From contig CM021312.1 in NCBI GenBank assembly GCA_010645155.1, forward strand, positions 6,883,344-6,947,343: 64,000 nucleotides of DNA, given 5' to 3'. Under the pieces are notes generated by a model, which was not told the origin of the DNA, searched no databases, and saw nothing but the letters and a program-made list of their open reading frames with translations. A program made the translations under genes and the position numbers. The stretch comes from Tigriopus japonicus. Lineage: Eukaryota > Arthropoda > Copepoda > Harpacticoida > Harpacticidae. This document shows, piece by piece, positions 46,901-59,102 of this stretch; position 1 is the first letter of the stretch, and the number at the start of each line of letters is the position of its first letter.

Positions 46901-49900
46901 CCGGAAACTTCCCTTACACGCTCTCAAATCCGTCAAGGTCGTCGCGAAAATGACTCTCTTGCTTGGATATCGGACGAAACCTTGCAGACTTCCAAATTTT
47001 GCCCCTTGAGCTGAAATTTCAAGTCCTGAAAACCTCTCTCGCAAGATTTGAGGATCACTTTGGCAATGAGGGTAATTTACTTGGAGGTGACCTCGGGCTA
47101 ACACTGTATAATCCAATTGATTGGACCCTTTGTCGTTGTTCCCCAATGACCGACCGCAAGGAAAGGCGGAGAACGAGGAGGGATAAGGTTCTGTTCGTAG
47201 AGCGTCGACAATTGTTAAATTCAAGACCTGTGCACTAATGACAAAATTACAGAGCAGGCGTCTTTAATGATTTCTTGGTTTTTCTAGCAAATCTCACAGA
47301 ACGCCCATCCCTAATTTCCGAGAGAGAAGAGAATCGTTCCCAGGAGGAGGAAAACCTGAAATAGATGATGGTTGTTCCATCTCTGAGTAAAGTCTTTCGA
47401 TTTGGAAGATCTTGAACACCATATGATGCTACCAACTTTCCACACGAAACAAAGGATGATTTGTCTCTTTTTGCATGCTCCAAAAATGCATCCAATAATT
47501 GCGTTACACAAAAGCACGTGCAAATGTTGCATTCCAAGTATCATCTGTACCCCCCCCTGAAATTCATTCTATCTACTTTGAGATGATACCTAGTGACTCT
47601 CAAGATGTATAACATCTCAATTATGATGCACATGATGATTTCCTTGAATGCATTCGTGGATCATCGGAGACCACCATTTGTGACGGTGGTCTTGCTTGGA
47701 TTGGTTGGCTGGCTCTAACGAGATGAGAAACAACCAAGGAGGTGGGTTGGTTGGATCGGTCGTGCTGCGATTGAGCTCCAAATGATGATCGCGTTTCTCG
47801 ATGGCGACAAATTGAGGATTCGAGATCGGGCTTGTTTGGTCAGGCCATGATTGATGATCAGGAATGATAATCCAGAGATGATAGACAATGACAACTTAAA
47901 AGCACAGATAGCTGTGGAATGGCTCGGAGTCCAACTAGGGATGGACGGCTTATCTATCTATTGGAGGAGGATTAAAAGTGGGTTATGTCTCTGTAGTGGG
48001 TGATTGTATCAGAACAGCTACCGAAAGTAAACAAGCTAATAGCTGTGTATGACTTCAATTAAACACCAACTAAAAGAGAAATGGGAGTCTCTAAGAAATA
48101 TCTTTCATACATACTATTGGAATTGTTGACATACAGTAAGTTTAACTTAATAATTAAAGAAGAAGCGATTTGCTCCACTGTTGCGAGTCGGAATTTTATT
48201 TAACAGATTTCTAGAAAGTAGATGCGTTGAAAGACCAGAGACAAACGACCTATCACTAGTGAGTTAACCTCCAAAGAAGTGAAGTGATCCTAAGGCAATC
48301 ATTCTCAAGGCGAACACCAGAATGCCACAAAATCATTAGAGGGCATTCCTCTACCCATGTTGAGTAGGAATGCCACAAGTTGAGAACTTTCCAAAGAAAA
48401 TGGTGCAAATTCCTCAAGTCAAATCGAAGAAAAATCAAGCGATCATCGCCCAATGTGAAATTGATTAGGCAGTCACCTTCAGTGTTTAAAAGCTCGAAAC
48501 CCATCCAAATCTCTGAGGATTTGTCTTCAATATCCAAAGAGGGGGTTCGAAATGGATTACGTCATCCTCCATAGCTAGATTCCTACCAAATATTTGGCAT
48601 AAAACCGGAAAAGATCAAAAACTGTTCAATGGAAAGAAACCATTTTCATCCCAATACCACCCTGATCAATACTCAATGGCTCATGGTCTGGTGTCAAGTG
48701 TGTGAAAATGCCCGAATGGTCATTTGAAGTGAACAAAATCTCATGAAAATTCCACACTTGAATTCCATTGGCGCGACAGACTCTTTCCAAAGATCCTGAC
48801 GATGTGTCTCAAAATTCGGGTGATTGGTCTCTCCATCCTCAGACAGCACAAAACCAATCAGCCGATTTTAAAACCTGGATTTGACCTGCATTTGGGCTTG
48901 TCCCTGACGAGGAAAGAATCTTGGAGAGCTTAGATTGTTCTTCAAAGTGATCCAGGCAGCAACTCTTTATTTGAGTTAACCACGTCAATTACGGTAATGT
49001 CAGGGCCAACGCTTCCAGAATGGTTTCAATGCCAAGTGGTAGTGAAAAATCCCTGGTATTATTGGTTTTCCATGGACACAACTACCCCATCTAGTCCAAT
49101 GAAGAATGTCAAGGAGACACCCCTTTCATAGCAAGAGACCCTTTGAGTACTCAGGTGTTAGAATACTTTCTTATCCGATCCTCCACATGGGTGGCAAATT
49201 GGAAGGGTATGTGTTTCTTCAAGTCAATAGAGCACAACATTATCAAATCGACTGCAGGACATTTTTTCGTTATTCGACTCCCTCTTCAAGTGATCCAGCA
49301 ACGAGGAAAGCCCAATGTGGGCTATTAGATTACCGTCCGTTTTACGAGGCTCATTCGCTCAATTGGCCAAGATCCTGGCACCCCATCATTCCCGTAATTG
49401 TCACTAGTGACCAAGAAGAACCAGGGCAAGACTCCAAGAAACAACCCCACCGAGTTGTGGACTCCACTGACGGCAAAAGTGTAGAATGAAATCTTGACGC
49501 CCCGCCAGACGCCAGAATTTGAGTGAGCGCCAGACTTTACACGAGATCGCGTACTGTTATTTGTTTTGCATACAACACTGTGCTTGGTAGACAACAAACC
49601 CATCAAATCCGGGCTATTTTCGAGTTGGACAGTGTCTCGGTCAGATTCCAGAGTCAGTCCAATGGGCAAATGGAAATCGGGAAGGGCAGATATTTAACTT
49701 TAAACACATGGACGAAGATGAGAGTTGTGTGCGGGGTGACGGCTCCGGCGGCAAATCTCAAGCCATCATGGCCAACCATGAAGATGTAAGCGGTAAAAAT
49801 TATCCTCGTTTGAGGGTACGATTTATGGGCCAGTCACGTCTAAAAAATAAGGTCATTCATTCTTTGACCGACATACATGCACACGGACAGACACAGGATT

Positions 49901-50075
49901 GGTGACACTCGAATAAGTGAGGATCACTTTAGGAAGCCTGACTTGGAGCACAGAAATGTAAATTGTTGTCTTCTTCTGCCAAAGTGACCAAATGTTGTCC
50001 TAACAATTGACAATGCATGGCAATTTGTAGAATGGGAATGAATGGACAACAACAGAAGAAGAAATAGCAACTGGT
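43909..50075. other. Intergenic, T-box 5' flank, no gene recognised
   Basis: About 6 kb lies between the T-box start and the 3' end of the MFSD4-like gene, both on the minus strand. Promoter and regulatory sequence for the T-box gene are expected near 44 kb. The open frames here (up to 165 codons) show no domain and no consistent splice structure. No dispersed repeat was recognised. Confidence 0.4.
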
Positions 50076-50081
50076 TTTATT
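50076..50081 (-). promoter_or_regulatory. Poly(A) signal of the MFSD4-like gene
   Basis: AATAAA on the minus strand lies about 60 bases past the stop codon at 50141. Confidence 0.6.
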
Positions 50082-50140
50082 CCAACAGAATTACAATAAG
50101 TTTTTGGAAGGGCGGAAAACCCAAAAAATATAATAGGTAT

Positions 50141-53012
50141 CTAAGCTTCAGTTTCATCCGATGTATTCAACCTGAGTGTTGGTTGTGATATCTCAAAGTC
50201 CTCATCCTCATCTAGAAGCTCTTGATTCAACTCATCTTGATTAGCCAATTCATATCCAGAGGTCTGTGGTCGACTAAATCGACTGCCATGTTTCCGCGCC
50301 ATGAGGAAAACACATATGTACAAACCAAAAGTTAAAGTGGAGGCTCCCACCATGGTGAAGCCCAACCAATTCTGTGCCTCACTCGTTAATTGGGCAAACA
50401 TTTGGGGTACAAGAAGTTCCCCCAAGGCTAGGCCAGAACAAATAAAGGCCACAACCTGACTTGACATGGAGATATAGGCCTCACTCCAAGCCAAAGACGC
50501 GGGCAGAAGGTTGGCCAATCCGGCTGCTTGTAGTAAGATACCAGCCCACATAGGAAGAGCTGGCAGCTGTTGAGTAAATATCATAATAAAGCTCCCAATT
50601 AGCATGACGAGAAGTGAGCCGAACAAAGTGAAGGCTGGGTTCATGAAACTGCAGGTAAACATCGAGATAAAACGGGTACCGGCCAAGGTGCCCACAACTA
50701 ATGGCTGAAGAGTAGATGACGAAGACTCGAGTTGGGCGAAACGAGGGGTCACATCCATTAGGGTGACAAACATTCCCCAATGCAGCAAGTTGAAGAAGAA
50801 CAGCAGGACAGTGAATGAGTATTTGAAGATGCAACTCTCCTTGTTTCGCTCCTCATTCAAATCGTCTTGTCGCGCTTTCGGCTCCCTTGGATTGTAACAC
50901 AGACAAAAGAAGAAGATGAAGGCCATAAAAAGAGTGTAAACCCCATCCAAGATGAAACCAACGTTCTTCTGAGCAACTCCATAGTTTTCAAGCATTCCGG
51001 AGATGGTGATCCCGCCCTCTGGAGTGTCTGAGTCATTATCAAACGATGATGTTGGCTTCTTGTGTCGATGTCCTCCCGGTTTTCGAGTCCAAAGTGTGAA
51101 AGTGTTTAAGCCTTTTCTGGTCGGCACAACCATTGAACTGGCGGGGGTTGATTCGATTTCAGTAGATCTCGAGGGGGTCGTTGTTGTAGTAGTAGTGGTT
51201 GTTGTTATTTTTATAGTTGTGGTAAGAGCCGATGTTGGTTTGTTTGTTGTGGTTTGTTTCTTTTCTGGAGAACTGGACTTCTTTTTGGCCTCACTTGAAG
51301 ACTCTGTTTCATTTTCGTTATATTTGCCTGACATGTAGTTGAGAACCGTGTCAATAGCTTGTTCGACCTTTTTCGGAGGAGCTTTTGTGGGAAAATCTTG
51401 CTTTCGATATTGGTTGTTGTTCATAGAATACGGGCTATTTCCTCCGTATGGCCCATCGTCAATGTTCAAAGGTCCATAATCATAATCCACCATACCGTTC
51501 CTTGACATTGAGATTCTTGGCCAGCTTGGTTCTTCTGGATAACGTTGAACTGGCACAACTGGGGGTCTTATTTTGATAGAGTTGTACAAATCTGGTTGCT
51601 CAAAGATCCCTCCATTGGTTCCAAATCTGTTTCGAGTGATGCTTCGTTTGGAACGTTCTTGAGGGGTTAACGGAGAATTGAGTAGTTCCATTAACTCGTC
51701 GCTCTTTTTAATTTCCTCATTGATTGCCTTGACTTCTCTTTCAAATTCATTGAGTTCTTCAGTAGATGTTTCGACAGGGTTTGGTTGAGTTGTGATATCC
51801 TCTTCTACTGTTCCGTTCAAGATAGCCTCCAGTTCCACATTAGGATCTTGAGTGGGCTTTGAATCGTTATGGGGTTCCAATTCTTCAATTGGGGGTTTGG
51901 CAATCTTGACAGCCTCCCAATCTCTGCTGTTGTCTAATTTTCGCCCGTCGGTGAAAACGGGTTTGTGCTTTGGAGATTTTGTTGTGGATGAAGATGATGT
52001 TGATGCCAAAGAAGTAGTGGTGGTCGTTGCCGAACTCGAGGTAGGATCAATGTTTTCAAAAGAAGATGGTGGAACTGTTGCTATTTCTGATCCAAACAGC
52101 TCCTCCAAAACAGGGTCCATGGTGGTTGAATCAGATTCCTGTGGGAGTGAGCGCTTGTACCGCAAATGAATATCAAAATGTTTTGGAATCATATTCGAGT
52201 TGCCGCTGTTATTGTTGATCTGTTTGGTAGCTGTCTCTGGGAGATGATCTTTGATAATGGTTGGTATCTTTGTATTGGACACAGGTCCTACCAGAACTGG
52301 ACCCATTAGCAAACCAATGCTTAAACAAAAGTGAAGAGTTGTGATGTAAGGATTGGATCTCTTGCCCCAAAACTCTAAGCAAATAACATTGCCCGCAGTC
52401 ATGAGCATTGCCAATGATACACCAATAAGAGAATGCAAAGCATCTAAGGCCCAAACCGTTTGAATCCACGGAACCAACATCAGCGAAATTCCAAGAGCAA
52501 GAAGTGACAGAAAAGTCATGAAAAAGCGGCTGAACTTGCTCAACAGAAATCCACCTAAAACGAAATTGCAAGTCCATCAAATTGAGAAAAAAACATACTT
52601 TGATCATCGGCCTCCCCTTACCTATGGCAAATCCCATCAAGTATCCAATAGCACCGGTAATGGCCGTATTGAGTTGAGTGACTGAGCGAGTATCCACTTG
52701 ATTCAAAAGGGATTTCGTAAAGCCCTGGAAAACATCATAATTACTCAGATCCTTATGGTTGAAAGGGGTTAAGAAAAAATGTCTTACCATGGCGAAAAAG
52801 ACGAAGCACATAAGCAAAGTGGTCATCAAGTTGCCCAAAGTTCCCGTTCTTACCACGGTGTATGGTTTTCGGGACCGCCCCCAACGCTTGGGAATGCCTT
52901 TGCCACGACCAAATCCTTCCTCATAATCCTCGTGATCTTCATCATCGGCCAACAAACCTGTCACATCCCCGTCATCGTCCCCTTCACTGAGGGTCAAAAC
53001 TACCCCGGACAT
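50141..53012 (-). CDS. MFSD4/NaGLT1-like major-facilitator transporter (913 aa)
   Basis: The exons in transcript order are 53012-52788, 52724-52622 and 52554-50141 (phases 0 and 1; introns of 63 and 67 bases). After an acidic cytosolic N-terminus, helix 1 is near residues 57-75 and helices 2-5 run to about residue 201, including GNVICLEFWG and the family-like TTLHFCLSIGLLMGPVLVGP. Helices 6-12 start near residue 640. Between helices 5 and 6, on the predicted outer face, lies a disordered loop of about 430 residues with Ser/Thr runs, a long poly-Thr tract and two RxKR motifs (RYKR about 241-244; RSKR about 410-413). Known MFSD4/NaGLT1 proteins are about half this length. The family includes sodium-dependent sugar carriers, but the substrate here is unknown. 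The poly-Thr tract lies at about 51170-51230. Confidence 0.8.
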
Positions 53013-54096
53013 GGTGACCCTCGACCAGACTCGCGGATTCGACTCCGATCGAAATCGAGACGACGTCTTGAGAGTAGAGTTTTAAATCTTTGACAAGACA
53101 CTTTTAGCCTTCAAAAATGTGTTCTTTAAATTCAACCAGAGACTGGTTCCTTCGGAGGGAACCAGCTGTTGGAACGAGAGAGATCCCCACGACGTAGAAA
53201 GCTGGTGTGTGTGTTCTCTCCCACAAGTAGATCAATGGAGGTTGCCTGGGATTCCTGAAAAGTAAGGCCGGCGTCTCTGTGTGTCCTCTAGTCCCTTGTT
53301 CTTTGGAGGGTTCCACTGCCAATCTAAATCGATCCAAAAAAAGAGGAAAAGGAGAGGATCTTTGGAGAGGAAAAAGGCGTCAACTACTTTTTGCTGTACG
53401 TGACGTCTGTACGTCGAGATAATGATGATTTCTCTTTCGTGTATCAAACCTTATGGGAAAGACACACAGACATATGTTTCCATCCATAAAAAAATGCATA
53501 TTGTTCCTGAACATTTTAGAAGGTGAAAACAAGTTAGACAAAAAACAGCTTTAAAAAAAAGATGCCTTTGCCGAGAGGAGCATTGCAATCTAACGATGGT
53601 TTAAAAATTGTTATTGGATGCAACCATTTTGTAAAAAAGCACTATGAAAAAGAAAGAATTCAGAACGAGATACTCTCTGATGCAATGTAATCACAACAAT
53701 GACGTTTTTTGGAGCCGCTGTTGTTTATAATATTTTGAACTTCGTTTGGGATTTCATGAACTTCGCCAAAGATTCTGGAGACGTCTATGGGTATTTTAAT
53801 CTCGACAAGCTCAGAATGAAGGAGTAATTTCTTTTGTGACGACTCCAAGATAGGAGTTAACATGTCAATTGCTAATGGCATTTAGAAGTATAGTAGAAGT
53901 ATATACAGACACTAGAATTATTAATACTCGAGTATGGTCTTGTTCCAAAAGCTGCCTTTTACTTATGGAAAATGCAACTATGGTATTGAGACTATACCTG
54001 AGCATGGTTAATCTTCCACTGTGTCTGACTATGTTTCCACTCTATTCCCAAATACAATCTACATCTGACCTAAATGAAGTAAATTAGTAATATGTA
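53013..54096. other. 5' flank of the MFSD4-like gene, no gene recognised
   Basis: This should hold the promoter of the minus-strand transporter gene. No coding exon or repeat was recognised before the inverted-repeat element that starts at 54097. Confidence 0.4.
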
Positions 54097-54668
54097 GGGC
54101 CCGGAAAATATTTTTTTTTGCTGTGGAGCGGAAATTCTACACGTTTCCAGGAGGATCAGCTGAAGATCACGCTCGTCAGCCATCAGATGACACTACGCTT
54201 TGAAACGTCTGGGATTTCTGCTCCAATTAGGCAAGCTCAGTAAACATCAGCTGGGCCTGTTTGTCTACTCCGTAGCACCGTCGTGGCCTCTGGTGTCTCA
54301 TTGCTTCACTAAAATTCTACGATCGCATCTATTTCTTGACCTTTTGTTGCGGAGCAACTGACCGTTTGAAATATTTGATCGAGCGCAGAACAGGAAAGAA
54401 CAGAATCACCAGAAAAGGGCGGCGCAACACTACGGAGCACAAAATCAACAACCTTTTTCTCACTGTGCTTATTCTATTAAAAAAATATATATTGTGGTAT
54501 TATCCTCTCTTATTCACATGTGTAATCTGTGCCCTTTCTCCCCGGTCAACTGCCGGCAATAAAAAGACAACAGATTCGTTCTGGTCATGTTACATTAACG
54601 TGCACTTGCATTGTCCTCCGTCCTCGTTTACGTAGTTCATAACGATATAACATATTTTTTCCGGGCCC
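54097..54668. mobile_element. Non-autonomous DNA transposon with GGGCCCGGAAAA ends
   Basis: The left end GGGCCCGGAAAATAT is mirrored by ATATTTTTTCCGGGCCC on the right. TA flanks both sides (54095-54096 and 54669-54670), possibly a TA duplication. The 572-bp interior holds no transposase. The superfamily is not assigned. Confidence 0.65.
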
Positions 54669-54925
54669 TAGACTGATGAGTCCTGACCTAATGATAAGTT
54701 GAAATTACGAGACGGCAAACGGAAAATGACCCTGAGCCTTGTTCAGTGCTGAAATCGCTTCATCCCTACACTTCTAATCAAAGATGTATTGTATTCAGAT
54801 GCAAGTTTCATGATTCAGAATTGGAACGCGAGAACGCAGTTCCAACACTTACATAGGTTATCACATGTTTTGAGTTTGTTGATGTATGCCTACCATCATT
54901 TTTGGGTCTTTTCAACGCTCTAGGG

Positions 54926-55155
54926 CAGGGTCGGTAACAGAAAGTGGGTCACGGCCTAACAAACTGAATATGGCTTCATCTGGGGCTCACCAAACGGAAG
55001 ATGATGGGTACAAGGGCCCTCAAAAAACAATCACAAAGCTTTGAGCCCACAAGCATAGTACTATGAATGGCTTTTAGGCCCACTGTTTTGGTCTTTCCAC
55101 AAAGCTTCTGGGCCCACCAAAAAATTAACAGGGGGCTCACTGGTTGCCGAACCCT
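54926..55155. mobile_element. hAT-like MITE, second copy of the 22.4-kb family
   Basis: It starts CAGGGTCGGTAACAG and ends CTGGTTGCCGAACCCTA, an imperfect inverted repeat. Its reverse complement shares blocks with 22366-22613, for example GTGGAAAG...AGTGGGCC and TAGTACT...GGGC-CAAAGCT. The flanks CTCTAGGG and CTTTAAGG agree at 6 of 8 positions, consistent with a decayed 8-bp duplication. It has no coding capacity. Confidence 0.65.
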
Positions 55156-55900
55156 ACTTTAAGGCTTCTAAAATGACGCAATAAGATTGTTACCTTCCAT
55201 TTATTACATATATAACGAAAAATCTAGTTAAAGAGCTCTAACAAGCTTAAATTATGATTAATGTCAATATTGGAAGCATTTGGAAAGGTACCGAAGCATT
55301 TTTTTGCATGAGACGGGGAAAATAGAGGTTGGGTGATTTCAATCGACGAAGGCGTACGTAACGAGGGACAGTCAAAATGAGCGAAATCACATGTGAAATC
55401 GTTTCACAATGATTTCTGAACTTACCTGATTTTTTATGTGGTCATTCATTTTCTTTACAGCCTTCTTACATAACGTTTCTTCGAAAAAACAAATGTTACA
55501 TTTTTTCGGATCCAGCAATCCTGAAGATTAGCTTAACATTTTTGTTCTTTTAAGAAGATTGAGCTAAACATTTGATCATTAGTTTCACATTTTTCAATTT
55601 TCAGCTCAATTGAATGCTGGAGTCAAAAGTTAAGCTCTCTCAAAGCTCAGTGCAAATCCAACGAGAATGACCGAGGTAGCCACAGCTGTGGAGGTAGCCC
55701 TCTTCTGGCAATTGTTTTAGCCCGATAGGGCGAGTCTATTTATTCTATGCTCTTCAGCACATAGCTTTAAGAAGACATAATTTTCCATTGTGACATTCGA
55801 TGGACATTTCAGGAAATGGATTGTTTTTTTTCGCTTAGGACAAAATGGCTTGTATGATTCTTATAAGTGTACCAACAATATTAATAAATTAGACATGCAC

Positions 55901-56530
55901 AAGGTTGCTCCAAGTGAGCGTTTTAAATCATTCCGCGGGCGGCAAAACAAGGCCGTTGGCTGTGCTGAGTTGCTCAGCCCATTTTGGCGAATCGAAGTTT
56001 TTCCCATTTTGACGAGCATTTGATGATTCTAGGTCCTTGGAAACGATCGGTATTTCACTTAAGGATACCTTGGCTGGAATTGGGTCAATAATATGCAAAA
56101 AATAATATTAGGGTGATTGATTTAAAAGCAAGTAAGCAGGCCTTGTGCTATTGCAAAAATAGGACTTAACATTGATCCAAACACTAATATTAAGATGCGG
56201 ATTTATTCAGTGGGTTCCAAAGAATCATTTCAATATTTCAAAATACTTAACATATAGAGAAATGCAATATTTTTTAACGCTTCTTTCTGTTAAGATCTTA
56301 TCTTTTCTGTATCATTTTCAAGCAAACAAATTGGGCATATTTTCAACCAAGTGAAAGCAGAGGGATCAAAACGTAAAATTAAGATCGTTTCCAGGGACCT
56401 AGAATCATCAAATGCACGTTAAAATGGGAAAAACTTGGATTCGCCAAAATGGGCTGAGCAGCTCAGCACAGCCAACGGCCCTGTTTTGCCGCCCGCGGAA
56501 TGATTTAAAACGCTCACTTGAAGCAACCTT
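55901..56530. repeat. 148-bp inverted repeat around a 334-bp spacer
   Basis: The left arm (55901-56048) and right arm (56383-56530) are reverse complements with about eight mismatches and no gap, roughly 95% identity. The arms contain a further small palindrome (GCTGAG...CTCAGC) and the C+G-rich CCGCGGGCGGCAAAACA. The spacer is AT-rich and non-coding. It could be a young foldback DNA element or a locus that makes hairpin RNA. No clear target duplication was seen. Confidence 0.85.
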
Positions 56531-57467
56531 ATACATGTCCTATTGTATACCCAAATGGGGCCAAATTACTCTTCCGTTGAGTTCTTCTGTACGTGGGCGC
56601 ATTCCTTCAATATTATGATTTGCCTGGGGAGATCTTTGTGTCTAGCTGATTCTTTCAACTAAACAGGTTACAAAAGGCAACACCATGACAACAATCAATT
56701 TCCCCGGCATATGGTGATCGGTTTTTATGGACAGAGAACATTCCATTCAACCGTTTGGCTCCCCACAAATGTAACTGTAAGTCCAACGAAGAGCAAAACC
56801 ACGAAGATGGTCACACAACCGATTTCATCCTTGAAGTGCCTGTTTGGACTCATGTTGAGCACACCAAAATAAATTTCAATCGTCATCCCGGACCAAAAGA
56901 TCACATCAATTGTTCGTTTGGATTTTCCTCAAGAGTGCATGCAAGAGCTAACAAAAACAACACACTCAGTTGCAGACTTCAACCCAATTTCACATAAATT
57001 TTGTGTACGAAAAACTCGTTTTTCAAATATACTTGACTGAGTTCCGAGCGACGAGTGCCTCCCCGTGGTGTGGTGTCGTTTTCCCAGCCAAATAGTCATG
57101 ATTTTGGCGCATAAATACTCGTATCATGAAACGGTGATTGGATACATAGTGGTGCTAATCCAGGGAAATCATCTATCTGCCTTACAAATGTTTCACCTCC
57201 ATTCTATGGCCAGTAGATGACGGAAGCACCGACAATGAAGTTTTTGATCACCACGAGAAACTGTTTTCTGCTCAGTGTGAGTGTGTTGCTTGATAAGGGT
57301 GGTTGGCCTGTTATCTCGGCGTTATAATCCACAACCATTCCTACATCTCGCTTTGCCTCACCAACCATCCATGGAGGATGATAATGGAGGTGGTTGCTGT
57401 GGCTCATAATTACTAGAGCGGGTCCTATTGTCACTCTCCCGTGTGTTGGAATTGAGTTCATTTCACA
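56531..57467. other. 5' flank of the GT92 gene, no gene recognised
   Basis: Nothing coding was recognised between the inverted repeat and the GT92 start. The promoter of the glycosyltransferase is expected in this interval. Confidence 0.4.
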
Positions 57468-59024
57468 ATGAGCAACGGTGGGCAATTCAAGATATCTATG
57501 AACTCTCAACCCACCAATCTCGGGAGTGAACGCTCAAGAATGTCATATTTAGCCATTAAGAGGCTTGTGAAGTGCTTAGCTTTGATTTTGATTGTTCTCT
57601 CAGTGTCTTTAGTCCTGATCCTCAGAGAGGCCTTGGATAATCGGATTCGCATAGTTTACAAGGAAAGTTCCGCCAAAGCCACAATCTTGAAGCTGGCCAG
57701 GCCAATATCCACCACGAACAGGGTCCAATCCGTAGTTGGATCCAGCCAAGAGACCTTAATTAACCAGTTACAATGGACCAAGTGCCAGTGGAACTCAGGG
57801 TTGCGAAAAATTAGTCAAATCAAAGGCGGTCTTTGGACCCAAATGGGGACAGAGGAAGTCTACATTCACAGTGCCTTTTGGGATGACCGTGGACGAGCTA
57901 ATGGCACGCATGCCTTTGTTCGAATTATGGCTTATTTGAGGGGGAATGTGGCAGATAATCCTCACTTACAATGCTACTTTCCCGAATGGAGAGTGTCGAT
58001 TCAAGCTCACGTTCAAGAAACTTGGCTCTCAACATGGGACCAAGACCCGGATGGACAAACCTTTCGATCTTTTTTGGTAAATTGTCGTGTGCCACAAGGA
58101 GTGTCTGAATTGGAAAGTGTTTCCCTATCCACAAGACCCTGTGATGAAATGGCAACTTTCAAAGTTCACCGGAATCGAGTGTTGCCAAAACGGAAGACCT
58201 TCTGTCTCTGTGTTAAGCCACTTTTGTTCAAGAAGAAAGATATGTCAAAAGAACTGATCGAATGGATCGAAGCTAATCGATTATTTGGAGCCGAAAAGAT
58301 CGTATTTTATCTGTATGAAGTGCATCGCAATGTAAATCGTGTCCTTGACTATTATGTTCACTTAGGAGTGGTTCAAGTGATTCAATGGAGCCTTCCTCAA
58401 GAGCTGAATCTTCTTAATGGTCGAGATCTCGTGGTACTTTTTCATAGAAAGCCGTGGCAGAAGCGTCGAAGTGAGGTGTTACCCTATAATCACTGTTTTT
58501 ATCAAAATTTCAACGAGTTTGAATATGTGCTTCCAATCGATATTGATGAGTTTATTTTTCCTGTGGTTGGAGAGTCATGGCATGAAGTTTTGGAAGAACA
58601 TTTCCAGGACCATCCCGATGAAAAATATCTGACAGGATCGTTCTCCGTTCGAAACGCCTATTTCTTCCGGTCTTGGAATCCGAAAGCGAATCTTAATGAA
58701 GATCTAGTCATCGAAGCCTTCACAGAAAGAAGTGCTAATCTGAGCCGTCCTGGCTTTTCTGTCAAAAGTTTTATGAACACTAACGTGGTGGTAACACTGT
58801 TCAACCATTACGCCCTCAGTACTTTACTTCCAACTCAAAAACTGACGGCTCACCTCAATCCGGATCTCATACGAATGAATCATTACAAAGAGTCTTGTCC
58901 CAGTGATTTTGGGCGTCAATGTGAAGAAAACTTCTGGAAATATTCTTCTAATGACACTGTAATCAAACGTTTTGTGCCGAGTATTAAGGCTCGAATCAAG
59001 AAAGTCCAAATCAGATGGAAATAA
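57468..59024 (+). CDS. GT92 (DUF23) family glycosyltransferase, single exon (518 aa)
   Basis: The ATG at 57468 opens an uninterrupted frame. A short cytosolic N-terminus precedes one hydrophobic segment at about residues 35-53 (LALILIVLSVSLVLIL), so this is a type II membrane protein facing the Golgi or ER lumen. The GT92 domain starts near residue 242 (KTFCLCVKPLLF). It contains WIEANRLFGAEKIVFYLYE, NHCFYQNFNEFEYVLPIDID with a DID triad at about 358-360 (the metal/nucleotide-sugar site expected for this fold), and a cysteine-containing end (NHYKESCPSDFGRQCEENFW). Known GT92 members such as the worm GALT-1 add galactose to glycans; the donor and acceptor here are inferred at best. The stop codon overlaps an AATAAA (59020-59025), and the gene faces the FBXO30/40-like gene tail-to-tail. 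Confidence 0.9.
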   Translation: MSNGGQFKISMNSQPTNLGSERSRMSYLAIKRLVKCLALILIVLSVSLVLILREALDNRIRIVYKESSAKATILKLARPISTTNRVQSVVGSSQETLINQLQWTKCQWNSGLRKISQIKGGLWTQMGTEEVYIHSAFWDDRGRANGTHAFVRIMAYLRGNVADNPHLQCYFPEWRVSIQAHVQETWLSTWDQDPDGQTFRSFLVNCRVPQGVSELESVSLSTRPCDEMATFKVHRNRVLPKRKTFCLCVKPLLFKKKDMSKELIEWIEANRLFGAEKIVFYLYEVHRNVNRVLDYYVHLGVVQVIQWSLPQELNLLNGRDLVVLFHRKPWQKRRSEVLPYNHCFYQNFNEFEYVLPIDIDEFIFPVVGESWHEVLEEHFQDHPDEKYLTGSFSVRNAYFFRSWNPKANLNEDLVIEAFTERSANLSRPGFSVKSFMNTNVVVTLFNHYALSTLLPTQKLTAHLNPDLIRMNHYKESCPSDFGRQCEENFWKYSSNDTVIKRFVPSIKARIKKVQIRWK

Positions 59025-59102
59025 ATTTTACTTTGTTCGTTTTAGGGCTTGTTTCAGTAAAACGAAATATCAACTAGATTTTGGATTAAGTATCATAAAA
59101 TA

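Noticed and set aside
53104..53447. Short minus-strand frames upstream of the transporter start
   Set aside because: The ATG at 53012 starts a good N-terminus; these frames do not join it in phase.
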